Of a stretch of 22,571 nucleotides of DNA, positions 1 to 9,300 are shown piece after piece. The position numbers and the translations under genes are program-made. The notes under the pieces are model-generated. The model saw only the letters and a list, made by a program, of their open reading frames with translations, had not been told where the DNA came from and did not search any database. Within the stretch, counting starts at the first letter, position 1; every line of letters starts with the position of its first letter. The stretch comes from Gemmatimonadota bacterium (GTDB lineage: Bacteria; Gemmatimonadota; Gemmatimonadetes; Gemmatimonadales; Gemmatimonadaceae). The stretch is taken from contig CANGXK010000005.1 of the NCBI GenBank assembly GCA_947457715.1, positions 1-22,571 of the forward strand, given 5' to 3'.

Positions 1-531
1 CAGGCGCTTCGCCTCACCAATAGCGTGGGCGCTCGTGGCGCAGGCGCTGCTGGTGCTGACGTTCAGCCCCTTGAATCCGTACCGGATGGACAGGTTGCTG
101 GCGGCCATGTTGCTCAACACGCTGAGAATAAAGAACGGCGGCACTTCCTGCGGGCCACCGAGCCGAGCGCGCACGACGATGTCCTCGGCGCCAGCGAGAC
201 CGCCCATGCAGGAGCCCACGATGACGGCGGCGCGCTCGGCCCGTTCTGGTGCGACGGTGAGGGCTGCGTCCTGCATCGCCATTTCGGCGGCCGCCATGGC
301 GAACTGCTGAAAGCGGTCGAGGCGGCGTGCCTGCTTTCGGTCCATGTACTGCAGCGGGTCGAAATCCTTCACTTCGCCGGCGAAGTGCGTGGCCAGCTGC
401 GACGCCTCGAACAACGTAATCGGCCCGATGCCACTCTGTCCCGCGGTGAGCGCGGCCCAACTCGCCTGCACGCCGATGCCGCAGGGAGTGAGCAGTCCCA
501 TTCCCGTCACTACGACCTGCGGTTTCACCAT
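1..531 (-). CDS. fabF: Beta-ketoacyl-ACP synthase II (FabF-like), 5' part only
   Basis: This is the first 177 residues of a condensing enzyme that extends acyl chains on acyl carrier protein; the rest lies beyond the left edge. The N-terminus reads VVVTGMGLLTPCG, the classic ketosynthase opening. The active-site loop STSSACATSAHAIGEA carries the catalytic cysteine at about residue 164, where FabF has it. The two catalytic histidines would lie outside the window. The ATG at 531-529 was chosen because it fits the family start. The reading frame stays open back to 651 without another ATG, and no purine-rich ribosome binding site precedes 531. A promoter-like pair ends seven bases before the ATG, which supports this start as leaderless. 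It could serve ordinary fatty acid synthesis or a specialised pathway; nothing visible decides. Confidence 0.93.
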   Translation of the reverse strand, partial: MVKPQVVVTGMGLLTPCGIGVQASWAALTAGQSGIGPITLFEASQLATHFAGEVKDFDPLQYMDRKQARRLDRFQQFAMAAAEMAMQDAALTVAPERAERAAVIVGSCMGGLAGAEDIVVRARLGGPQEVPPFFILSVLSNMAASNLSIRYGFKGLNVSTSSACATSAHAIGEAKRL

Positions 532-943
532 GGAGGTGAAGATAGCGAGCGCAACGGCTTGCGGCAAATCGCCGCGGCTATCGCTCGCCGCGATGGCGAG
601 TTCCCGGCGCAACTCATGTGGCGTGTGTTGGCGGTGTCCGTGTCTTCCCGGCTACCACCTGTTGTCTCCGGCGAGTGGAGAGCTGCGCGGCATGCGGCAT
701 GCTGGCGCGTCGGAGCCGCAAGGGCGACTGAAACGTCTACGCCCGGAGGCGATGGCACTCAACCTTGGGGAACGTCAGTCCAGCGGAGTACGACGTGCCG
801 GTACCCAAGGCTCCGGAGTTTCTTTCACGGCCACTGTAACTGGGCACGACCAAAATCGCGGAGCGCCACTGCGCGCGGCGTATCGCATTCGCACGGCGTA
901 TGACGAAGTGCGCCAGACTGGAAGGCTTCGTTGCGGCTATCCG
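532..943. other. Intergenic region without a convincing gene
   Basis: Open frames here have compositionally biased products with no recognisable domain. Besides the ketosynthase promoter candidate, one structured element is visible: nested inverted repeats CCTTGGG (763-769) with CCCAAGG (804-810), and ACGTC with GACGT inside them. It could be a weak hairpin in the methyltransferase 3' end region. No T-tract follows on either strand. Confidence 0.4.
539..567 (-). promoter_or_regulatory. Candidate leaderless promoter of the ketosynthase gene
   Basis: On the minus strand a TTGCCG hexamer (567-562) is followed after exactly 17 bases by TATCTT (544-539). The ketosynthase ATG begins seven bases further on. 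Spacing fits a sigma70-type promoter, and the closeness to the ATG with no Shine-Dalgarno sequence fits a leaderless mRNA. This rests on pattern only. Confidence 0.45.
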
Positions 944-1720
944 CTACCCCTCTTTGTGCCAGCACACGACGACTTGGCGCATCCAGAAGCGCAAGCCAGA
1001 CCGCTCGACGACCCCGTCGATCCTGTCGGCAACCCTCAAAAGAAGATTGTTCGGGTGATCCCCAAGCACTGAAGTGAGCATGGCAACTGGCGTGGAAATC
1101 AGATTCACGAATTGATATTCGGTACGCCGGAACACCCCGTCCGCCCACTCGAGCTGGTCACGGGAAAGGGGGCGTTCGTCTACGGTACGAGCGCTGGGGG
1201 TGAGCAGCCGAAAGAGTGCTGCTGCCGGGTTCCCCAAGATGGGCTCATAAAACAGGCAGCGGCCGCCGGGCTTGAGTACCCGGTGAATCTCCTGAATCGC
1301 CACTTCGAAATTCAGATGATGCAGGATCGCGCGGCCGACAATGAAGTCGAAGTGTCCGTCGGGGAACTCCAGCTTATGAGCGTCCATCACCAAGTACTGG
1401 GCCGCGTCGCCATGCTTGGCGATGGCCGCGGCAATCCCTTTCTCCGAAATATCAATGCCGACTACTTCAGACGGCCGGTGTGCCGCCAACGCCGGGAACA
1501 TCCATCCGTCGTAACAGCCGTAATCCAAAACCCGCGCATTGCCCACCGATGCGGCGATGACCCGCTCAAAGAACCGCTCTCCCCGCATGGTGTTGGGGCA
1601 AGTAAATACGTGTGCAAAGCGCCGATGAAGCTGTTCGCTTTGCGCATGCACCGTTCCCACGTCGTATTCCAGCTTTTCTCGAGCACTGCGCTCTTGCACC
1701 ACCGGGCTCGGATAAGGCAT
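944..1720 (-). CDS. Class I SAM-dependent methyltransferase
   Basis: A predicted 258-residue methyltransferase of the Methyltransf_11/25 type. Motif I is VLDYGCYDGW, a variant of the glycine-rich SAM-binding loop. It is followed by the acidic strand VVGIDIS, then FDFIVGRAILHHL (motif IV/post-IV) and HRVLKPGGRCLFYEP, the usual end of the Rossmann fold. The C-terminal part is variable and probably binds the substrate, which cannot be named; context suggests a sugar or lipid-linked intermediate. The ATG at 1720 was preferred. The frame can be extended to a TTG at 1792, but this adds 24 residues of unlikely sequence. No clear ribosome binding site precedes either. It diverges from the GT9 gene across an AT-rich spacer. 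Stop codon is TAG. Confidence 0.88.
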   Translation of the reverse strand: MPYPSPVVQERSAREKLEYDVGTVHAQSEQLHRRFAHVFTCPNTMRGERFFERVIAASVGNARVLDYGCYDGWMFPALAAHRPSEVVGIDISEKGIAAAIAKHGDAAQYLVMDAHKLEFPDGHFDFIVGRAILHHLNFEVAIQEIHRVLKPGGRCLFYEPILGNPAAALFRLLTPSARTVDERPLSRDQLEWADGVFRRTEYQFVNLISTPVAMLTSVLGDHPNNLLLRVADRIDGVVERSGLRFWMRQVVVCWHKEG

Positions 1721-1780
1721 CTTGTATGGTTGGCTCGTCTTGATGTCATCGGCTGTTTCCGCTGATGCGGCAACGGGCAG

Positions 1781-1790
1781 TATATATATC
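1781..1790. promoter_or_regulatory. AT-rich tract in a divergent promoter region
   Basis: A ten-base run of alternating T and A, ending in C, lies between the divergent methyltransferase and GT9 genes. It is the most AT-rich spot in this part of the window and reads as a -10-like element on both strands. No good -35 hexamer was found for either direction, so the assignment rests on position and composition. Confidence 0.35.
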
Positions 1791-1842
1791 AATAGTTCAT
1801 GCGCAGAATGCAGGCTACCACACTCTCCCCGCCTCCGCTCTC

Positions 1843-2868
1843 GTGCCTCGCATTCTCATTGCCAAAATAGCCGCGATGGGCGACGTGATCATGGCGTCGG
1901 CAATGGTGCCCGCGATCAGGGACATGTGGCCCGAGGCGCACGTGTCGTGGCTGACCGACGCCGCACTCGTTCCATTGGTTCGTCGCTTCGAAGGAGTGGA
2001 TGAGGTCATTCCCGTCAATGCCGGAAAATTGCTGGCTGGTGCGACATTCGCGCGAGGATCTGCCCTTGCCGACTGCTGGAGGTCTCTCGGGTTGAGACGA
2101 TGGGACCTCGGCGTCGTTGCCCATGCAGACCCGCGGTACAGAGTGCTCGTCGCCGGGGCGCGTTTGGGCAAGCTCGTCACACAGCGGGCTGTGCGGGAAT
2201 TATCACGACCGCTGCCTTGGATGGGGCAGACCTACGCCGATCTGATTCGGGGGAGTGCCCAATGCCTACCGGCCGTGCTCCCACAACTAACAACACCTGC
2301 AACCGGTCCCACGAGGCGCGCGCGCGCAGGGATCGTTCTTGCTCCAGGCGGTGCCCGCAACGTCCTGCGAGACGACACGCTGCGGCGTTGGCCTCTCGAA
2401 AGTTGGGGCCGCGTCGCGGCGACGCTCCTTGCCAGGGGCTACGAAGTCACACTCGTGGGTGGTGTGGGTGACATCGCGGATGTCCAGCAGGTTGCCAGCG
2501 TCGCACCGGGGGCCACCAACGTGGCTGGACAGACAACCTTGACCGACCTGCTGGCCCTCGTGGAGCGAGCCCAGCTGGTCGTGACACACGACTCCGGGGT
2601 ACTCCACCTCGCCGCATTGACCCAGACACCTGCGGTGGCGCTGTTCGGTCCGACAGCGCCGACGGAGCGTATACCTCCGGGCGCGCCGATCTTGGTGGCG
2701 ACCGCGGCACCGGGGCTTCCGTGCGCCCCGTGCTATGACGGTCACGGCTACGCGCACTGCGGGTTCAATCGGTGTCTCACCGGCGTTTCCGCGAACGAGG
2801 TGCTTCAGTTGGTTGAGCGACAGCTGCAGCATGAACCGGCGCTTTTTCAGCGCACGGATGCGCAATGA
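1843..2868 (+). CDS. Glycosyltransferase family 9 (ADP-heptosyltransferase-like)
   Basis: A predicted 341-residue GT-B enzyme of the GT9 family, which transfers heptose or related sugars in lipopolysaccharide and surface glycan assembly. The N-terminus RILIAKIAAMGDVIMA matches the family start. The C-terminal donor half has GGARNVLRDDTLRRWP, VTHDSGVLHLAAL and VALFGPTAPTER, then a Cys-rich CAPCYDG...CGFNRC tail that recurs in the family. GTG at 1843 was chosen because it sits just before this strand; an in-frame ATG at 1765 would add 26 unlikely residues. The upstream sequence is pyrimidine-rich with no ribosome binding site. The stop overlaps the next gene as ATGA. The sugar cannot be told from sequence. 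Confidence 0.9.
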   Translation: MPRILIAKIAAMGDVIMASAMVPAIRDMWPEAHVSWLTDAALVPLVRRFEGVDEVIPVNAGKLLAGATFARGSALADCWRSLGLRRWDLGVVAHADPRYRVLVAGARLGKLVTQRAVRELSRPLPWMGQTYADLIRGSAQCLPAVLPQLTTPATGPTRRARAGIVLAPGGARNVLRDDTLRRWPLESWGRVAATLLARGYEVTLVGGVGDIADVQQVASVAPGATNVAGQTTLTDLLALVERAQLVVTHDSGVLHLAALTQTPAVALFGPTAPTERIPPGAPILVATAAPGLPCAPCYDGHGYAHCGFNRCLTGVSANEVLQLVERQLQHEPALFQRTDAQ

Positions 2869-3824
2869 TCCGGCGAGTCGCGTATTACTGGCAACGCATT
2901 CGGACGCTGCGGCGGCAACACAGCACGAGGCATCTGACGCGCGTGCTCTGGGCCTCCCTCTGTCGCCACTGGTTCTTCACACGGTTTGCCTGGCACTGGC
3001 TTGAGTTTTACCTTTTCGCGCCGCATCGCTCGGCGTTGCGTACGGTGCGCCGAGCCGTGCTCGGAGAGGTCCCAGTGCCCAGTGACGATCACGCTCCGAT
3101 ACACCTGCTTTTCTACGCATCATTCGATCGCGCGAGTGCGGTCGGGGAACACGTCAGCGCTCAACTGCGGGCGCACCACGAGGCGGGCTTCCACATCGTC
3201 TTCGTCACCACGTCGACGGAGTTCGATGCGCAGGCCGAGGCCGCCGTTCGTCCGTACTGCATGGCCGCTATTCATCGGAAGAATATCGGAATCGACTTCG
3301 GGTCGTGGAAAGCCGGCTACGAGTGGCTTATGGGTACTCCGGGCGGCCCGGCATGCCTGCATCGAGCCAACACGGTGCTGCTCGCCAATGACTCCTGCTA
3401 CGGGCCGTTTCACTCGATGCTGCCCAGCTGGACGCAGATGCGAAACGCGCCGAACGCGGTCTACGGCATTACGCGTTCCCTGGAAATCCGGCCATATCTG
3501 CAAAGCTATTACCTGCATTTCGGCACGGAGGTCGTGGCTCGAGGCCTCTTTCGTGAGTTCATGACGCGCCACGTGCGGCTGCTGGCAACAAAGGACGCCG
3601 TCGCCCGATTTCTCGAAGTCGGGGGCTCGGCATTTCTGGAGCGGCGCGGCGTGCCGCTGATGGCCCTGATCGATGCAGCCGAAGAACCGGCGCGTGGTAT
3701 CTTGAAGAAGCACCAGTTGCTGGATCCGATTCGCGATCCGGCTGGACGGGAATTTCTGGAAATGGGGCTGACCCCTTTTCACAAGCGCAGCAATACCCTC
3801 CATGACCCGTCACGCGCACAATGA
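2865..3824 (+). CDS. RgpF-like rhamnan synthesis family protein
   Basis: A 319-residue protein of the RgpF family (PF05045), found in rhamnan and O-antigen loci and thought to modify or extend rhamnose-containing glycans. The core begins near residue 80 with HLLFYASFD. It continues with IHRKNIGIDFGSWKAGYEWL around 135-155, VLLANDSCYGPF around 170-180, and LQSYYLHFGTEV around 212, all in the order typical of the family. The basic, aromatic N-terminus (about 60 residues) may associate with the membrane. The ATG overlaps the GT9 stop by four bases, so the two are probably co-translated and act on the same glycan. Exact chemistry is unproven for most members. Confidence 0.88.
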   Translation: MIRRVAYYWQRIRTLRRQHSTRHLTRVLWASLCRHWFFTRFAWHWLEFYLFAPHRSALRTVRRAVLGEVPVPSDDHAPIHLLFYASFDRASAVGEHVSAQLRAHHEAGFHIVFVTTSTEFDAQAEAAVRPYCMAAIHRKNIGIDFGSWKAGYEWLMGTPGGPACLHRANTVLLANDSCYGPFHSMLPSWTQMRNAPNAVYGITRSLEIRPYLQSYYLHFGTEVVARGLFREFMTRHVRLLATKDAVARFLEVGGSAFLERRGVPLMALIDAAEEPARGILKKHQLLDPIRDPAGREFLEMGLTPFHKRSNTLHDPSRAQ

Positions 3825-4226
3825 GGGCTCGCCAAGAAGCGTGTCAATGCACGTCAGGCGGCCTTCTGCGTGGGAGAAACGGCAGGCCCTGCGGTGCGGT
3901 TGGTGAACGCGGCGATCGGCAGGCCAAAGCGGTCCAACTCCGGCCAGAGCTTCGTCACCAGAGGGCGAGGCTGGCACCGTGGCCGGCTATGACGATCACG
4001 ATTGCACGTCTTGAGCGTGCGCCACGCCGGGCTTGGCCTGAGGGACGGGATGCCGACCATCAACACGGGCGATGGCTTCTGGTCGCTGCCGGGCTACGCT
4101 CAAGGGTGGCTGGGTCACCCGAGCAGGTGTCACCGTCTGCCGTTCATCATTCATACTTTTGATTCCCCCGGGAAAAGATGGCGCAGCAGTGCTTGCCGCG
4201 CTGCGCCCAAGGCATGAGCTTTCCGC
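3825..4226. other. Gap with no supported gene; possible decayed coding
   Basis: About 400 bases between the RgpF-like gene and the export gene. Short frames exist on both strands but none has a recognisable domain. A minus-strand frame ending at 3854 contains LWPELDRFGLPIAAFTNRT, which reads like real protein and may be a remnant of an older gene. A bulged inverted repeat near 3860-3888 (GGCCTTCTGC with GCAGGCC) could end transcription of the RgpF-like gene, but no T-tract follows. A TACTTT hexamer at 4154-4159 is the only -10-like element before the export gene. Confidence 0.35.
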
Positions 4227-4871
4227 ATGGTTCTCCTCATACAGTGTCGTATTCTTCGCCGGCGTGCACGTGCCCTCGTTGTCGCCGTAAGCGTTACCGC
4301 GTCGGGCATCGCGCAGGCCCAACCGGCCGCCGTCAAGGGAGCCGAAGCGCCGCTCCGTCAGGGCGACGCGGTCATCGTGCGACTTCCCGGTGACTCGGTC
4401 GTGCGTGATATGCTCTTTGTTGAAGCCGGCGGAGAGGTCGCTGTTCCTCGCGTGGGGCAACTATTCATCGGCGGCATCCCGGCGAAGGACGTGCCGAGTT
4501 ACATCCGTCAGGCGCTCTCCGGCGTCGCGCGCGGTCAGGATGCGGAGGTGCGCCCACTGCGTCGCGTGACGGTGATCGGTGAGGTGCTGAAGCCCGGGGT
4601 GATGTACCTCGAGCCATATACCACCTTGCGTGACGCCGTCGCGTCGGCTGGGGCGTTCAGCACGGTGGCGAATTCCCGGAGCATTACCCTGCTACGAGAG
4701 GGGAAGACCACAAAAATCATGAAATGGCAGCTTTCGCTGGAATCGTCTGCGCCAATCGCCAGCGGAGACGTGATCGCCGTCCCTCGAGAGGGATCGTTGC
4801 GGCGAAATGCGCTGTCGGTGTCAACGAGCGTGTTGTTGGTCGTGGCGACCCTGTTGGCGTCCTCTCGCTGA
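4227..4871 (+). CDS. Polysaccharide export protein (Wza-like, Poly_export plus SLBB)
   Basis: A short 214-residue member of the Wza/outer-membrane polysaccharide exporter family. It has a basic N-terminus and hydrophobic signal peptide ending near GIAQAQ. A Poly_export domain follows from about residue 43 (LRQGDAVIVRLPGDS ... VPRVGQLFIGG). One SLBB domain starts about 112 (VTVIGEVLKPGVMYLEP). Near the C-terminus is a hydrophobic stretch ALSVSTSVLLVVATLLAS that could be the membrane-spanning helix used by Wza to form the outer-membrane pore. Unlike Wza, no lipobox cysteine is seen after the signal peptide. It is the first gene of the overlapping run to the flippase. The stop overlaps the next ATG as TGATG. 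Confidence 0.88.
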   Translation: MVLLIQCRILRRRARALVVAVSVTASGIAQAQPAAVKGAEAPLRQGDAVIVRLPGDSVVRDMLFVEAGGEVAVPRVGQLFIGGIPAKDVPSYIRQALSGVARGQDAEVRPLRRVTVIGEVLKPGVMYLEPYTTLRDAVASAGAFSTVANSRSITLLREGKTTKIMKWQLSLESSAPIASGDVIAVPREGSLRRNALSVSTSVLLVVATLLASSR

Positions 4872-6328
4872 TGTCGATGCACGGAAGCTCGGCGGTTGTC
4901 TTGGAAACCGATCTCGTCACGCTGTTCCACGCCACCGTTGGTGCGTGGCGCCGCTTATTGCTGGGGACGGCGATCGGCGCGGCGATCGGAGTCGTCGTCG
5001 TTCTCGTTGTTCCTCCGCGATTTGATGGACGTGCCCTCGTCTTGATCCGCACAAAAAGCGATCCCACGGCAGCCCTGGCGTCTCGTGCCGGCCCGCTTGC
5101 GGAACTTGCTCCCGCAGCGCTCGGCGGGAGCTTCAAGGACGAACTGGAGACGGAGCTGGCGTTATTCAAGAGCCGCGCGGTCGCGGCGATTGTGACGGAC
5201 AGCCTGCGCTTACAAGTCCGCCCAAAATCGCCGGTCCGGGTTGCCCCGTACACGATCATCGACTCGGTACGCACCGTCGGTCGGTTTGCTCCGTACAGCA
5301 CCACTCTGCACCCTGGGCGAAACGACGTTACCGGAGGAACGGTATGGGTGCGTGCCGATGCGCCGACGCGCGTGCCCGTCAAGCTGGTTGATCATGACGA
5401 TGCCGTGGATGACGTGCTCGAGCACCTCGACGTGAAGAAGGAGGGAGGTGAAGTGGTGCGCGTCTCGTACGAAGGGCGTGACTCACTCACCAGCGCCGCT
5501 GTTCCAAATCTGGCGATCGCCACCTACCTCGAGCGGCGGCGCACTGTCGATCGAGGGATCAACCAGCGTCGCTCCGAGTTCATGTCCTCGGCATCCGACA
5601 GTATCAATCGCGATTTCGTGGCCGCAGTGCGCAATCGCCGACAATTGCAGGACAAGAGCGGTGTGCCAGCCTTGGAGCCTGCCATCGAAGCTCTGGTGCA
5701 GCAGATCGCGGAGCTGGAATCGAAGCGTAGCCTGCAACGTGCCGAAGAAGCCGCCCTGGATTCGTTGCTGCGGGTCACAACAGATCCACGCCAGCTGGCG
5801 ACCTTCCCCGCACTACTGCGAAGTCCGCTCGTCAATGAGCTGGTGGGGCAGCTGGCGCAACTTGGCGTACGTCGCACCACAATGGTGGCGTCGATTCCGC
5901 CAACCTCGCCATCCGTCATGGCGCTCGACGCGTCGCGGGACTCAATCGTGGTACAACTCGTGCCACTTGCGCGGACGTACCATCAGGCGCTTGCAACGGA
6001 GGGGCAGATGCTGGAACAGGATCTGAACCACGTCCGTGCTCGGCTCCGTGCGCTTCCCGGTGCCGGCGAGGCGCTGCTCCTCGCTGAGTCACGCCTCGGG
6101 CAACTCGCGACGATGGACAACGGCATGGGGGCGCAGGTGCTGCAGGCCCGCTTGGCGGCGCTGACCGAAGGTGGTGATGTACGGCTGGTCGACGCGGCCG
6201 TCGCGCCGCGTAAAGTGACCTTCCCTCGGCCGCTCCCCGTCATCGCGGTAGCCGCCGTCTTGGGCCTCTTGGCGACGCTCGCGTTGATTCTGGTGGCTCC
6301 ACTGCCATCGTCGCGCACTGATAGGTGA
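4871..6328 (+). CDS. Wzz-like chain-length determinant / polysaccharide co-polymerase
   Basis: A predicted 485-residue inner-membrane protein that would set the polymer length together with the Wzy-like polymerase. It has a transmembrane helix near residues 30-55 (LLLGTAIGAAIGVVVVLVV), a large periplasmic part with long charged helices around residues 230-420, and a second helix at the end (VIAVAAVLGLLATLALIL). The sequence FDGRALVLI after the first helix is typical of Wzz domains. No bacterial tyrosine-kinase domain follows, so it is not a Wzc-type fusion, and no separate kinase is visible. The ATG at 4871 overlaps the preceding stop as TGATG. A longer in-frame start at 4724 would run inside the export gene and was rejected. 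Confidence 0.87.
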   Translation: MSMHGSSAVVLETDLVTLFHATVGAWRRLLLGTAIGAAIGVVVVLVVPPRFDGRALVLIRTKSDPTAALASRAGPLAELAPAALGGSFKDELETELALFKSRAVAAIVTDSLRLQVRPKSPVRVAPYTIIDSVRTVGRFAPYSTTLHPGRNDVTGGTVWVRADAPTRVPVKLVDHDDAVDDVLEHLDVKKEGGEVVRVSYEGRDSLTSAAVPNLAIATYLERRRTVDRGINQRRSEFMSSASDSINRDFVAAVRNRRQLQDKSGVPALEPAIEALVQQIAELESKRSLQRAEEAALDSLLRVTTDPRQLATFPALLRSPLVNELVGQLAQLGVRRTTMVASIPPTSPSVMALDASRDSIVVQLVPLARTYHQALATEGQMLEQDLNHVRARLRALPGAGEALLLAESRLGQLATMDNGMGAQVLQARLAALTEGGDVRLVDAAVAPRKVTFPRPLPVIAVAAVLGLLATLALILVAPLPSSRTDR

Positions 6329-9300
6329 CGTCGCGCATCCTCAATCCCTTAACTCTAGTGGCCTGTGGCGCCCTTGCACTTGCCACGGGGAACTTGGGGC
6401 GCCTACCGATTGGGGAGATCGCAGGCCGACCTGCACCGGTCGCACTTGGCGACCTGCTCCTGCTTCCGTTGTGGCTCACGTTGGTTTGGCAAGTGCGGCG
6501 AACAGGACGCCTCCCACTCGACGGCGTCGGGCGAGCCATTCTGCTCTTCACCGGCGTAGGCATCGCGTCCCTGGTACAGGCCAAGTCCCTTTGGCAGCTG
6601 GACGTGGCAGGCCTCGCGGGACCTGCCTCGTTCCTCGTGCGGTGGCTCTTGTACGCCGGGTGGTACTGGCTGATGACCACCTCACTCACCGACGACGAGA
6701 GTGACCGGGCGGTGCAGCTCATGCAACGCGCGCTACTGATGCTGGCGTGCTTCGGGGTGTTTCAGGCAGCATTCCTGCCCGGATTTGCGCAACTGGTTCC
6801 GTGGGGGGGTGGAGAGAAGCAGTGGGATCAGCAAGGCCGCCGTCTCGTGTCCACCCTGCTCGATCCGAACTTTGCCGGAGTGCTGGTCGTGATTGCGCTG
6901 CTACTTGAACTCGCGCGTGTCATCGAACAGCAGCAACCGCGACTGGGGCGTTTGATTGTGCTCTCGCTCGCTATGCTCCTCACACTTTCGCGGTCGTCCG
7001 TTCTGGCGTGCCTTGTCGGTTACGTCGTACTGCTGATTGCGCGTGGAGCAAGCCGGCGTCTTGCGGGGGTAACCATTCTTGGCGGCGTTGCGTTGATCCC
7101 CTTTCTGGCATTGTACCTGCAATTCGCCGCGAGTTTTGGGAAGCTGAGCATTGATGGGTCTGCCGCTCAGCGTCTCATCCCGTGGACGAGGTCGATCCGC
7201 ATGCTGCTCGATCATCCCTGGTTGGGTGTGGGGTTCAATGCCATTGGTCCGGCACAACGGGCGTATGGATGGACACCGATCGGTGGCGCCGAGGTCTCTT
7301 TCGATGGTGGCCTGTTGTTCGTGGCAGCGATGACGGGATTCCTTGGGCTAGCAGCCTATCTCGTTCTGCTGCGTTGCGTCGTGGGGATGTGTCGTGGGGT
7401 GTGGCGCGCGAGTCCGAATCCCGAACACCGCGCGCTCGCGGCTGGAACCACGGCCGCGACGGGTGCGGTTGTCGTCCATTCGCTTTTTGCCAATTCATTG
7501 CTGCTGCCGTTCGTGATGCACGTACTGTGGATTCTCTGGGGGCGCGTTCGGGTGATTCGTCGCGCGCTACCCGTCGCCCTGCTGGTGCCACTGGTGGGCG
7601 CGTGTGACCCGTGTAGTGGCGTGATCGGATGCAGTATGACTCCGCGCATCACACTGGCGGGCCAGATTGTCGAGCCGAGAAGCGGCGCCCCCATTCGCGG
7701 TGCGAGAATACGGGTGGATGGGACGGAGGCCGTGACTGAAGCGAATGGTCGCTGGACGTTATCGGTGCCGGCCAATGCGACGGCAGCAGGTGGCGTCATC
7801 GCGGTGCGTGTCGAAGCACCTGGTGAGCAAGGATATGTCGTGCGTGTGCCCGCAACACCCGCGACCCCTCGGGGGGAGGTGCAGGAGCTTGGGCGGTGGA
7901 ACAGCCGTCCCTTTGTGCGCTTTCAAGGCACCCTGTTGCGCTCCAACGGGACGCCGGTCGTTGGGGCCTCTGTTTCCTTTACGCCGTCGGCCGGCGTACC
8001 GGTCGTTTTCGTGAGCAGCGAGCCGACCAACACTGGCGGCATTATTTCGCTGTACATGGCGGGAAGCACTGACGTCGGGGAATCCACTGGCATTCTTACG
8101 GTCTCGCATCCGAGTTTTTCCCGAGCTACGCAACTGCAGGGGTTCACCGTGCCGGTGTCGGAGCAATGGCGATTGCCGATTCCCATGGGACCATTCGTCG
8201 TAGGCGGGCGCATGGACTATGGCGGGCAGGTGTATGCGCGCGGCAATGGAGCGAAGCTTGCGGGTGCGCGCATTGTCTTCACGCGCACCGGGGGAATTCC
8301 ACTGGCCAGCAACGTCGTGCGCGCCACGAGCGGTCCGGATGGGTTTTTCATGCTCTCCCTGCCTAATCGTTCGTTGGGAACAGTGAACGGCGATCTGCTG
8401 ATCGAGAGTGCTGATGGCACGCGCCGAAGCACGTACCCGGGGGTGCGCTTCGACAGTTACGACTCGACCGCCAGTCGGTTTTCGAAGAGTTGGGGGGTGG
8501 GCTATCGGTGGGCGTGGGTTCTTGCGCTGTTCCGGAAGGACCGCATGGTGCCAGCGGCACGCGCCGACGTGGAGTTTCGCCAGACCGGTGGCCCGGCCAT
8601 TGCGCCATCGGTGCTGAAGGGAACGACCGATTCAACGGGACGACTAGAGTTGAGCGCGGACGTCCTAGCTGCTGGCAGCGTCGTGGGAAACCTGACGATT
8701 GTTACTGCGGATGCACGAGTACGCACTATCGGCAATGTCCGTCTGGCGAGCTACGACGGTGACTCCCTCCCGTTTGCAGGCGTTTTCCCCTTCGGCAGCA
8801 GCATGCGCTACGCTGGAGAGTTGTTCGTGCGCGGCAACAATCAAAAGGCGGAGGGCGCCACGATCTCGTTTCAGCGCACCGGGGGGGTGGCGCTGGAGGA
8901 TTCCATCGTCACGGCGACGGCTGATCGTACTGGTTTCTTCGTGCTGCCCCTGATTGCACGAGAGGATGGCACGACGGTCGGAAACCTCAGCGTGACCACA
9001 GCCGATGGGCGCCAGAAGAGCGTGTATCGTAACACGGCGATTGCCACGTACGACTCTACGGCACTTCGCACGCTCGGTGGCATTGGCATCGGTGATCGGT
9101 GGGCCTACGCTTTGGAGTTCTGGCGTAACGATGTCCTGCGACCCGCGCCCAACACCCGCGTCGAGCTGCGGCGTACGGGCGGGGTGGCTGTCGATCCAGC
9201 ATTCTTCAGCGGCATCACCGGTCCCACCGGGCGCATCGAATGGCGTCCTAGCGTGCAGGACACGGGCATCGTGGAGCTGGAGGCTACGCTGTATCCTGCC

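Noticed and set aside
25..903. Long plus-strand open frame opposite the ketosynthase
   Set aside because: It runs antisense to a clear ketosynthase sequence and its product has low-complexity His/Arg/Gly-rich composition with no domain; typical high-GC antisense frame.
3821..4162. 113-residue plus-strand frame after the RgpF-like gene
   Set aside because: No domain, no signal, Arg-rich composition; treated as noncoding gap.
4724..4870. Upstream in-frame extension of the Wzz-like gene
   Set aside because: It overlaps the export gene by almost 150 bases, while ATG 4871 gives the usual TGATG overlap and a correct family start.
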